This document shows, piece after piece, positions 21,401 through 31,900 of a DNA stretch of 64,000 nucleotides. Positions within the stretch are counted from its first letter, which is position 1, and each line of letters opens with the position of its first letter. The position numbers and the translations under genes were made by a program. Source of the stretch: Nematostella vectensis (Eukaryota > Cnidaria > Anthozoa > Actiniaria > Edwardsiidae); the NCBI RefSeq assembly GCF_932526225.1, contig NC_064045.1, positions 7,052,998 through 7,116,997 of the forward strand, given 5' to 3'. Below the pieces are notes generated by a model. The model was not told where the DNA came from. It ran no database searches and saw nothing but the letters and a program-made list of their open reading frames with translations.

Positions 21401-24400
21401 GACACTCTTCTTCATCAGGCGGCCGTACCCGAAATCTAGCGGGGTGGGGGGGGGGGGGGCGTTACCAATTAAAGCAAAAATCGTCTTTTTTTGGGTGCCA
21501 TTTATCGTCCAGATACATCATGTTCCGTATTGTCGGTCGGTCCCTTAGCTTAGCTACAAAGCGCATAACCAGTATTTGCTGAGGGGATGCGCAGTCATAG
21601 GAAAAGTGGCGGTTGACGATCCTCCCCCGCCCCCTCCAAGAACACGCTTGAGTACGCCATATCATGTCGCAATTTTTTCATTTCAATGCATTATGGGTAG
21701 TTGAGACTCACCCGTTAAAAAAGACTAAGTGCTTTTTGTCGGTCTTGTTGTTGTTCTTTCGTCTGCAAATGGTAAAGCAAACGATATTAATTATTTATTT
21801 GGATGAATCAGTAGACTGCTAGCCGTCTCTCCATTGGCGAAATTCCCAAAATAAGGCGCGACAATGCTTGAGTGCCGTAGGCGCAAAAAAGCGTTTCTCC
21901 ATATCTCCGAGCGTCTACCCGACCTAAGCCTCCCTCGCAGGCGTTTTTAAGCAGGCGTCACAACGAGCGAGGAATGCTAACCTAGAGGGAAACCTGACCC
22001 CACGAGAGCCTACTGCGTATATTGTTATTACGGACTACAGACGCGACAAGACAGACTGGTTCACAGGGTAATGAATCAAGAGACTATGAAAATATATGAA
22101 GTCTACTGATTTTATCAAAAAAGGGCGACAGAGTGAACTATCGATGGCCGGTAAACTTGTTCACAGCGAGTAAATAACGTAGTTATACCCTGAGAGTTGT
22201 TTTAAATCTCTTTAAATCCCATCCAAAGTGGTTGGAGATGAGTCGACGCAATTTAGGTCTTTTAATAAACGGTGAATTGCCTTCGAGTAATTTCATCGAG
22301 TATGGATTCGCTCTTGGGCTAAAAAACGATTATAAAATTCAATATGGGTCAATATGTTTCCATGCAATTAAGAAATAAGAGTCAATAAGTCAATAATGAG
22401 TCAATAAGAAATATGTATTCACCTTCGCCGATAAACAAAGAACAGTACCAGCACGATGATGATGATGACAATGAAGATAGTTGGGACAATGATGGTTACT
22501 GTGTTCACTCCCCGGGAAGAAGACTTCCGGTAAGCAAGCGCACTTCCGTTAATCACCTCTTCACTTCCAGTAGGGGTGATGCTCGTCACAACCTCTGTTG
22601 TTTTTTTAGTGATTTCAATTGTCGATTGCGTGATTTCTGTCCCGGTACTGGTGGATTGCGTTACTCCCTTTGTCGTACTGACATTTGGCTGCGTTACTTC
22701 AGTGTACGGTCGGGTGGATCGCGTCGCGTTTGGTGGCGTGACAGTTGTCACGTTTGTGGTGACGGTACTGGTAACGTCATCCTTCCTAGTGCTCAGGGAC
22801 GTCGGTTTCGATGTCACGGTAGAACTTGTCGGGGCTATCAAAGCAACCAAATGACATTAGGGATGGACCATTAGAAAAGTGAAGGGGGATGGGCACACGA
22901 TAAAAAGTCTGGAAAAAAATGCATATAGCCCAAACCAGACAGAAAAAATGGATACAACGATAAAAAACGCACGTCTTGGAGACTAGAAAAAAAAAAAAAC
23001 ATGCACGAATGAAACCTCCTCCCCCCTTCACTTTTCTAATGGTCCGTCCCTTACTAGTTATGTACTGCAATATGTTATTTGTTGCTGCAGTTGTTGTAGC
23101 CGCTACTCATGCTTATATTTTAGTACCGTGTTATTGTTACCGGCACATTGTGATGTGCTGTCGTCGCCTTTGTAAAGCCGGCTTTGTTTTTCGTTCCTGG
23201 TTTTCTATTTGTTGTTTTTGTTGTTGTTGATGTCGTATGCTGAGACTATTGTTGTTGTTGTTGTTGTTGTTCCTGTGTTTCTTATTGTTGTCGTAACGTA
23301 CCCGCCTCCTCCTGACCGTTGCCTTCATTTTGTCTCAAATGTTGTATATTGCTGTTTTCTTTACTGTTTGTAATTACTGATGTACCGCTAATGTTGCTGA
23401 TTTATCAACGAATAGAAATGCGTTACTAGAAGACAAGAATAGGGGGCCTGCAATTAGAAATCACGAGACATTTTGGGTGACAAATTTGCGCGCGCACCGC
23501 TTTTGGCGGCAAAATAACAACGATAAAAATCCACTTACTTTGCGCGCGCACCGCTTTTGGCGGCAAAATAACAACGATAAAAATCCACTTACTTTGCGCG
23601 CGCGCCGCTTTTGGCGGCAAAATAACAACGATAAAAATCCACTTAGCGCTTATGAATCAGTCAGAAAGGGCTTACTTTCTTAAAATATTTTTTGGCGTTT
23701 AAACGTTATTTTCCCACTTAAAAGTCACGTGATCTCTCGTGCAAGTCCGGCGGATTCTGTAAACTGAAGGATTTGAAGACATTGGTATTCATGTCGCTGA
23801 ACGGATTAAGTTTAGGTGCTTGACTGTCGCGTGGCAAAGTATTTTAAATTAAAAAGGGTCAGGTTATTTAACTTCGAATCTCCGAATTCTCTAAATACAG
23901 CCCAATGGAATCTGACTCTGCTCAACGCGAGAGCTCGTTCTTTTTATAGTTTACCAACTTTTAAGCGTGTTTGTAGCTTTCGGGCTCAAACAGTCTCTGT
24001 CAGCCGCCATTTTGTCATCTTATCAAAGTACCAAAAGCGAAGTATTATCAATTTCCATCGGCTGATTTGGGGTATCCAATGCAATATTTTCAAAGTACTA
24101 AACTTTGTTTTTAGATAGTTATTTTGATAGTTTAGCACATTATATAGCTTCCAATATTAAATGAAAATAATAACAAGTGGGTGACTGACTAGGGCACTTT
24201 AAGAGTATTTGACCATAAAGTCAAAATGGCGCACAAAAAGTATGTTCTCCCCTTCCCTAATCTAGGAAATTCTACCCCAGGTTCCGCACCTACCTCTAGT
24301 CGGTGGTACCCAGACTTTGAACCAAGCTTCAAATCCTTTGTCGCTGTTGGACGAATCAGATTTAAACAAAACAAATATTTGATTTCCAGATGATAGCAAT

Positions 24401-27400
24401 CCCTGTGATGGTGGACTATGCACTCCTGAGAACACGCCAAGTGAAGGAGCTTTAACGTCACTTCCATCAAATACCTGGACACTATCTACGTCACTCCCGC
24501 TTTGGAGCAGGAATGTAGTGAAGTTCAAAGATATCTTGGATCCGGTTGCTATGGTGATTGACCAAGAACAAATCTGCCCGTTGGGGTAAGGCTTGGGGAA
24601 ATTTGGTGAAGCGAGGGTGCCGTTGCTAGAGCCGTTAATTATGTAGGCGCAGCCTGGAAGAACAAGAAAAGCATGCTATATATCAGCATGCATTTCGTAA
24701 ATAAGGCCATAATAGAGGTGTGAGCCAGCCTTACCTGTATAGTGTAAACATGAACTCACCTTGTTTTAGTGTGAAACAGTCTTTCTCGTAAAGTGTGCAC
24801 CGGTCTTATAACATTACTAGTCGTGTAAACAAGAACTCACTTTTAAAATGTGAACCAGTCTTACTTCCTTATTCTTGTGTAGTGTGAATCAGACAACTTT
24901 TGTAGTGTGGACAAGGCATTAAATGTATTGTGTGAACCAGGTATTTCTTGGATAGTGGAAACCAGGCAGTTTTAGTGTGAACAAGGTATTACTTGTATAG
25001 TGTGAACTGGCCTTAGTTTTATAGTAAGAACCCGGCTTACTTTTGTAGTAGCAGTAGTGCATTGTGTGGTCGTTAATGCCGGCGCCATAAGGGTAGCTAC
25101 CGCCATATCCGTCCCCGTTATTTACATCTTCCGTATCGAAACGTAACCATTCCGTAACCGCTACAGCGTACTGTACCTGAAAAATGACAATAGTCTCAGT
25201 AAGTTTTAACCATACGTACACCCCTTCCTTATGACGTTTTCTCTTCATTAAGTATTGCGGGACGTGAAAGGACCGCTGGGTGTGCAGTAAGGCACACACA
25301 TGATGTTTAAGCTGTGTGAAGCAGCTTGTACGAACACACTGAGAACTCAGTCACTGAAGCGCATTTGATAATCTCACCAAGTCAATTTGCGCTAAAAATA
25401 CTCAAAATTTAATTTAATAGTTACCCTCAACGGTCGCTGATGTTACGCATTACACAGTAACGCAAAGAGAATGTCACGCTTTGCTTACCTGTTGACAGCT
25501 TGCAGAGCCTTGAGCCAATAGAAAGAAAGGCGTTTCCGTGGGGAGTGGTATGGGAATCGTCTTGCTCCCGTCGCTACGACAGCAAAAATAGATGAGGGTG
25601 TTTCTGTCGTATGTTCCATCAGGGAGCGTGCCTTGGTAATTGTTACTGTTCCTTACATCTTCGTCATCCCATCTGATCCAACCAGAGCTGAAGCCACTCG
25701 GACAACTCCCCTTCTTGTAAATGCAGTATTGACCTGATAGAATTATGGCGATGATTTTGGCGTGACACGTGTCAAGAGTAACGTAAGATATTAGTTGCGT
25801 GACAACATTGCGATAATAACGTTACATATCAGTCACGTGAATTTATTACAAGGGTAAGGTTAGACATCAGTTGCGTGACAACATTGCCAGGATAACGTTT
25901 GATCATTCGATAGTAACGTTAGATATCAAATGCGTGACTGAGTGCCAGGGTAACGTTAGACATCAGTTGCGTCACAAGGTATATAGCGCAGGTAGTTGTT
26001 AGGGTTGTTTGTAATTATGATAATAGTTTATTCAGCTTACTGCAACAACAGTTGGATTACGGAGAACGAAAGCAATTGATAACAACAAAAAAACTAACCG
26101 ATAGGATACAAAATTTATGTTGCGTTACTCATCAGATATAAATTTCATTTGCATCTCAACTTTGAGTTCAAGTATAACACATTGACCTCTCAACCGGCCT
26201 GTACCGGCTTTGGGAAGTACCCACAACCCAAAAAATTCATAAATGCAAACTAAACACAACAAGATGAAGATACTCAGGCATCAGTCTAAGGGATAAATGG
26301 TATTGAAGATATGCATCCAACCAAGGTGTTGGCAACTACTCTTAAGCCAAATAATAGCACAGGTTCTTTGACAAATTTCAAATCGAACAAGGAAAGAAAA
26401 GCAGAATCACCCCTCTCAATAAAACGCTCAAAATACAACACAATGGAGAGAGATCAGCAAACACAGCTCAAGACACAAATAGATACCTTTATTCTGATCC
26501 TCCAGGTTCATTTCCATGGCCTCAAAACACAATGTCCACTCCTTGAAGGCTTGTAAAACCACGAAGATGCCTTTACGGATTTAAAAGCATTCTGGGAGAT
26601 CCAGGGAAAAATGCACGAGGGGAGGGCCAGTCAACACTCCTCTCCCCAAAGTCAGATGGTTTTTTTATAAGTCTTTTCACCCCGAAGCCAAACAAATCAA
26701 TTCCAGGTCATACAGACCCAGAATAGCAGTGTAAACAATTTTGGAATCAATTTGGTTTCAGAAAAGACAGCATTTAGGAGAGCTGTGGTGATTCATTAGA
26801 AAATTATTTTCTCATCCAGGCAAAGCCAAACAAGAAAAAATCATCATGAATCCACCTTTGCTTGCAAATATCCATAAGCAAAGCACTCAATTATGCCCCA
26901 AAAGACTTCATGATGTCCTGGGACACTCTCCTAATATGCTCATAGCTGTATTTTTGATGAAAAATACAAGCAACCATCAACTTGTGCTCGCTTCAGCACA
27001 ACGACGAGAGATTAAAAGTGGGGACCGCAAAGCACTGTTGGAAAGCTTGGATACCGCTGACTGGGTGCAGCTGTGTTTGACTTTGACGGGCTGTATTTAA
27101 CTCAGAATAGGGGGGGAGGTATCTGTTTTCAGTCTGTTTTTTGTAAATTCAGCTCAAAAATAGCCAGGAGTCAATGGGATAATAAGGCCTGGGTAGTTTT
27201 CTCTTAGCATCCAATATAACTTTTTGCCTTAAACTTTGTTAACATCGCCTTAAATTCATTCTTTTTGGCAAGAAGATTAAAGTTGACGGCCTTAACATTT
27301 TCGTAATGTTTTCTTGCTGGTGATGACGTCGCATAATAGATCACGTGACAAAATAGTTTTTAGCTTTTCCGCCGGTGGGGAAAACAGCTTGGACAAAGGT

Positions 27401-30400
27401 GTTTACTAAATAAGTGTTGACTTTATGTTTGTCATATGATAGCGTTTTAGCATCCGGAATTTTCTTGCCGTTAACAAGATATTAAATATTTTTTAAGTCA
27501 CGTGACCTGCTGCGAATAATAATGTTGATTTGTGACCGGTGGGCTAAACTTTTCTTGCCGGTTAAGACATCAGTGTGCAGACGTGTTTCAAAGTAACATA
27601 AAAACAAGCGATGTTTTCTTTTTCATAGCGTATCACGTGATCGGCTGGATGACGTCATCACTCAAAATAAAATATTACCAATCAGCTAACATTGCCAAGT
27701 TTGATGTTTTGACCAAAAATGGTGCATTTAAGGCAATGTTAACCCACTTTAAGGCAACTTTCAAAATTTCAACTGTTTTAGCTAAGGATCCAAGCCTTAG
27801 CTTTGCCTATCGTCACGCAGTACTGCGCATTATTTCATAACGTAGTATTACGTTACTTATCACGCGGTGTTGCGTTACTACTCACCTTTGGGCCAGCTTG
27901 GCCTTGCGTTATCGTTCTTCGTGTCCGTTTTCATACAGAAGTGCCGTTTTAGGTTACTTGCGCTGACGGACGCGTCTAGGTGAAAGCTCGCGGAGTGCGC
28001 GTTCTTGCCGTAGAAGTCTTCCGTATCCTGGTAACGCCACCCTGTCTGCCACGTTAAGCCGGTCGTAGCCGGACACCCGGACAAAGCCTTTGGCAGGCCG
28101 TACTTGCCGGCAGGCCACTGCATACTCACTGCGTCAGAAGAGATGAAAACCACTTGATTACATCAACTGTTATAGTATATCAGTAGTGTTTTATTTCCTG
28201 AGGGGAGGGGGAGGATGGGGGAAGGGGTCACAGATCTATATTATCGCACCGCATTTTATTCGTTGACAAAGTCAAGAAAAAGATAGGCGGACGAAGAGAA
28301 TAATGTGTGTGAGGGTGGGTGGTGGCGGGGGGTTGATGCGCGCCCTGCTTTAACCCTTAGCCACTTGCCTAGTCTTGGGAGTTATACTTGTATGTAGTGT
28401 ACAAATTGAATACGATATATGTAGGCGCAAAGACGAGACAGAACATTATATACTAGACCGACTGACTGATGTCCTGTGCCATGGAAGTCTCGGGCTCTAT
28501 GGAAAGTCGCTGATTCCTCCAGCTCCAGGAGTTGAAAATCGAGAGTTTTCTATTATAGATTCATTTAAAATCAACCATCGACATTTTGCTCAATTTGATT
28601 TAGATTTATCAACTCTTGCTAACAAATCCCTGTTTAGTCGTTTCGTGACATGCTCCGTGACTCCATCGGAGCTCCTGACCCTGACGGTTGACCGTCAGCT
28701 CTACGCCAATAGAATCTCAAGGTTGCTTGTAACGGGAAACTCAAGGGAATGACCCCCGAAAACCCAAGCGATGCCAGCGCCTCTGTTCTAGTTTCAGTCC
28801 GGATTTGTTTATTTGTGTGATGGCATAGGTGCTATTTCTTTACGAGGCACATTTTCAGATTTTAGTCACAGCCAACGCATTGTCGGGATACTTTTTACCT
28901 GTTCTCTTGCAAACTATTTGAACATTACCATTAGTCGCGGGTAAGGGGCGGGTGATTATCTACCGGAGTGAAGTTAGTTCCTTATTCGCAGTTCCTTTTT
29001 CGTCTGTTTCCTTATTCGCTCAGTTCCTTATTTAAATCCGGGGGGGTACTTACATGATACCTTTTAATTCGAGTTGAAACAGTATTTAGGCATAACAGTT
29101 TATTCAGAACAAGTCCAACAGCATTATCGTCGGGTAAATTTCGATGCTTTAACGTGCTCGCTGCTTTCTTTCCAAACGCATTAAAAAAACACAAACGACC
29201 CTCTTTTTAGTCTATTCCTTATTCGGATAAGTAGGTAAAACGAAATCAGGCGTTATGAAATACCATTTCCTTTTTCGAGAAATGTTTAAAAAACACTAAC
29301 GACCCTCTTTTTAGTCTATTCCTTATTCGGATAAGTAGTTAAAACGAAATCAGGCATTATGAAATACCATTTCCTTTTTCGAGAAATGTTTAAAAAACAC
29401 TAACGACCCTCTTTTTAGTCTATTCCTTATTCGGATAAGTAGTTAAAACGTAATCAGGCGTTATGAAATACCATTTCCTTTTTCGAGAAATGTTTAGAAA
29501 GTACTAAAGAACCCTCTCTTTAGTCTATTCCTTATTCGGATAAGTCGTAAAACAAAATCGGAAGTTGGGAGATTCCATTTATTTATTCGAGAAATGTTTA
29601 GAAAACATAAAAAAACCCTCTTTTTAGTCTATTCCTTATTCGGATAAGTAGTTAAAACGAGATAGGGAGTTATGAAATACCATTTCCTTTTTCGAGAACT
29701 CTTTCGAAAGGAGTCGTTAAAGCGAAATCGGGCGTTATGATATTTCCTTTCCTTTATTGAGAAATGATGAGCAAACACTGACAACCCTCTTCATAGTCTA
29801 TTCCTTATTCGGATAAAGTCGTAAAACGAAATCGGACGTTGGGAGATTCCATTTCCTTATTCGCGAAAACTAACTTGAATAAGGAGCAGTTGCCTATTCG
29901 TGTCACTGCACTAATCTATTTGTTTTGTCAGAGCCATATCTAGTAGCCAAGGTGTTAATTGACAACAAGCACTATCTGTCAAATTGTGGTTTTGTTAGCA
30001 AGGTCAAATTCCTTCTACACGCGTACGTAGTCACGTAAAGCGTGAATATTTTTCCTCTAAATATATTAATGCGTTTGGAAAGAAAGCCCAAGATATAAAT
30101 ACATTTATCAGATGAGAGGTAGATTTCCTCTCTTTTGCTAGATTCATTTGTGAAAGCGATTGCACGCATAGCGTAATTTGACCTTTTGTAGCAGATAGAG
30201 TCTCATGTTCACAGCTCCGCTTAGCAGCGAGCACGTTAAAGCATCCAAATTTACCCGACGGAAAATGCTCTTGGACTTGTTCTGAATAAACTGTTATGCC
30301 TAAATACTGTTTCAACTCGAATTAAAAGGTATCATGTAAGTACCCCCCCGGATTTGAATAAGGAACTGATCGAATAAGGAAACAGACGAAAAAGGAACTG

Positions 30401-30708
30401 CGAATAAGGAACTAACTTCACTCTGGTTGATTATCTGTATGGCATAACAAATGAAACAACCACCAGCCTGAGTATCTCACTACCTCAAAATACGGACTAT
30501 CGCACAAAATACAATAGTACCCTTGGAGTACCGGCCCAAGTCAAGAGAATGCGAATCTCGAAGGGGTTAGGTTACTCTGCGCGGAAAAGCGAGCTACATA
30601 GATCTAATAGATTAGACTGTGTTTGTGCTGATAAATTGGCTTACCAGCAAGTGGTAGAATAAACAGCACAGCGGCATTGAGAGCAAGTAGTCGATGAAAT
30701 GCCGTCAT
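18418..30708 (-). CDS. ApeC-CUB type I membrane protein with NPLY cytoplasmic tail (9-10 exons, about 588 aa)
   Basis: The minus-strand exons are 30708-30645, 28128-27886, 25733-25489, 25176-25041, 24653-24294, 22834-22423, 21762-21712, 21326-21273 and 19020-18819. Every junction is GT-AG and phase-matched, giving 589 codons. Exon 1 is a signal peptide (MTAFHRLLALNAAVLFILPLAG). Exons 2-4 form an apextrin C-terminal (ApeC) domain, about residues 23-230, with MQWPAGKYGLPKALSGCP, GWRYQDTED, KRHFCMKTD, YCIYKKGSCPSGF, YFCCRSDG and TEWLRFDTED. Exon 5 is a CUB domain (about 232-345; GTLASPNFPKPYPNG) with two cysteines instead of four. Exon 6 is a Ser/Thr-rich stalk ending in a transmembrane segment (about 461-484) and YRRR. 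The tail has NPLY at 517-520 and 535-538. ApeC proteins in other invertebrates bind bacterial cell walls, so a surface recognition receptor is a fair inference. An alternative last junction (18823 to 18427) would end the protein in NESNA. Confidence 0.88.
19434..19606. mobile_element. Possible short inverted-repeat element
   Basis: ATTCTTGGTTTGCAAACACGTGAC near 19437-19460 (read as ATTCTTGGTTTGCA and ACACGTGAC) is matched in inverse by GTGACTTCACATGCAAACCAAGAAT near 19578. It is intronic in the ApeC-CUB gene and non-coding. Confidence 0.4.
20080..20140. repeat. 14-bp tandem repeat (TCACTTATCGTACC), about 4 copies
   Basis: The copies are consecutive with one or two substitutions, followed by a run of about 18 C residues at 20157. 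It is intronic in the ApeC-CUB gene (intron 8). The remaining part of this 2.2-kb intron shows no other supported feature except two TGACGTCA boxes at 21048-21055 and 21061-21068. Confidence 0.7.
23215..23280. repeat. GTT trinucleotide microsatellite
   Basis: Runs of GTT, partly interrupted, occur in intron 5 of the ApeC-CUB gene. The poly-Asn and poly-Gln open frames on the other strand are by-products. Confidence 0.8.
23485..23646. repeat. 54-bp minisatellite, 3 copies
   Basis: Units begin at 23485, 23539 and 23593 with TTTGCGCGCGC and contain TTTTGGCGGCAAAATAACAA. The period is divisible by three, which creates open frames that are not genes. A related sequence (GTGGTAAAATAACAAACATAAAAATC, in two parts) occurs near 40083, so the unit derives from a dispersed repeat. 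Confidence 0.85.
24740..25040. repeat. Degenerate repeat grown from the exon 4 donor region of the ApeC-CUB gene
   Basis: Read on the minus strand, the intron directly after exon 4 contains about ten imperfect copies of a 25-30 bp unit of the form CACACTACAAAAGTAAGNCTGGTT. The exon end plus donor (CTACTACAAAAGTAAGCCGGG in minus sense, split at the AAAA/GTAAG junction) has the same form. Several units keep a GTAAG- or GTGAG-like donor. Confidence 0.55.
25795..25985. repeat. Degenerate tandem repeat with AACGTTAGACATCAGTTGCGTGAC units
   Basis: Three to four imperfect copies of about 60 bp lie in intron 2 of the ApeC-CUB gene, right beside the exon 3 acceptor. No coding function is seen. Confidence 0.55.
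26174..27182. mobile_element. TTAA-type non-autonomous DNA transposon, copy 2 (ATAA flanks)
   Basis: It is highly similar to the element at 14116-15225 over nearly its whole length and in the same orientation. It carries an extra block of about 55 bp (near 26724-26770) but lacks the 160-bp block of copy 1. Both flanks read ATAA rather than TTAA, as expected if the target site was a variant that was duplicated. It lies in intron 2 of the ApeC-CUB gene. Confidence 0.75.
27190..27800. mobile_element. Probable inverted-repeat element next to transposon copy 2
   Basis: TTGCCTTAAACTTTGTTAAC and CGCCTTAAATTCA near 27224-27258 are matched in inverse near 27727-27765 (TGCATTTAAGGCAATGTTAAC then CCACTTTAAGGCAA). 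Similarity extends for about 45 bp, and further outward it is weak. No target duplication was found. Confidence 0.45.
28962..30427. mobile_element. Mutator-like non-autonomous transposon with 9-bp target duplication
   Basis: TGATTATCT occurs immediately outside both ends (28953-28961 and 30428-30436). The element ends are ACCGGAGTGAAGTTAGTTCC and, inverted, ACCAGAGTGAAGTTAGTTCC, and the inverted similarity runs for about 250 bp on each side. The middle (about 29190-29840) has about six copies of a 104-bp unit with CCCTCTTTTTAGTCTATTCC. A 9-bp duplication with long inverted ends is typical of the Mutator superfamily. No transposase is present. It lies in intron 1 of the ApeC-CUB gene. Confidence 0.8.
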
Positions 30709-30961
30709 GCTTGTAAGAAGTGTTGTCGTTGGTGATTAAGGGGACAGCAGACGGCGCTAGCTAGGGGAGAATAGACTTGGTTGATTATCGCTTAACCTCT
30801 TGCCATTTCCGCGATAGCCAAGAGATGGTCAAATCAGTGGCGTGATGTGACGCAATGTTTGACTTCTGTCTTGTAAAGGAATCTTGGCATTCCAAGTTCG
30901 TAACGGAAGTGCTCATTAAAGATTCGTTCCCTGTACTGCGACGCTAGTATAGTACGGGTAG

Positions 30962-31275
30962 TACACTCTTTTCTTTATAAGAAACTTTTTTTTATAAGAA
31001 CGTCCAGCCTGAGATTTCACCAAATTTTTATAACATGCTAGCATATAGCATGCTTTTTTCTTTATAGTCCTGATGCGTTCTAAAAAGCAGAATCAAATTG
31101 TTTTCATAGTAACAACCTTATTACTGCTATTGATCATTTAGTCTAATTCTCTTCTTAATTATTCATTGGGTATTATATTCTTTATGCGCTAAAATTTAAG
31201 AACATCGTTTGTCCCAAAAATAAGAACGGCCCAGCCTCAACTGAAAATTAGACGTTCTTTTAAAAAAGAGTGTTC
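30962..31275. mobile_element. Probable MITE in the ApeC-CUB / SLC25A17 intergenic region
   Basis: ACACTCTTTTCTTTATAAGAA on the left and TTCTTTTAAAAAAGAGTGTTC on the right are imperfect inverted matches, and CCAGCCTGAG / CCCAGCCTCA lie near the inner edges. The rest of the 1.2-kb head-to-head gap (30709-31900) is AT-rich, and I see no exon in it. Confidence 0.45.
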
Positions 31276-31900
31276 AGGAAGATTGTTTTTTGTTGTTGTT
31301 GTGTATAATAGTAATGTCCTTCTTTGTTGTGGTTACAAAAAAGAAAATAGGAGATGGCTCAAAATTGTGGAATACTGTGACGTGTAATGTTCTTAAACCG
31401 TTTGCAGTTCTAATGACATCAAAATTTAATCAAGTTCATAACAATAGCAATATCTTTATAGAAGTGGCAAAGAATCGAGAACGAACAAAAATGGGCAAAC
31501 TGCGAAAAAACATTTAACCATCGACGTTTTTCCCCTTTAAATTCTGACTTTTCAGTTTTTGAAGAAAAGTATTTGCTGTTTTACTAGCTATTTCGTTATA
31601 TGATATGACGAGAGAAGCTTACAAAAAATACCTCACAGGTAAATTTTGATGGGTCAACTACAGTAATTAACGCGTATCTTATTTCAGGAAAAAGTAACAT
31701 AAATGGAACAAGAAAAGTTGTATATTATCACGTGATTAATCAGGCCATCCGACACGCTATGGATACAGCAGTTTTATTTCTAAGATTAGTACTTCATGAT
31801 CTCTATTTTGATTTATACATGTGTAAGTTTGAAAACATAATTTCTTACACCAAGTATAATTGCACAGACTTAATTCCTGCTTTTAGAATCAGAAAACAAA

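Noticed and set aside
22413..22874. Plus-strand open frames over the ApeC-CUB stalk exon
   Set aside because: They lie opposite the real minus-strand exon, which has matching splice phases on both sides and a transmembrane segment.
28375..28752. Open frame of about 125 codons on the plus strand inside ApeC-CUB intron 1
   Set aside because: It has no ATG start at its edge, no recognisable domain and no splice partners. It may be a remnant of a mobile element, but nothing in the sequence proves it.
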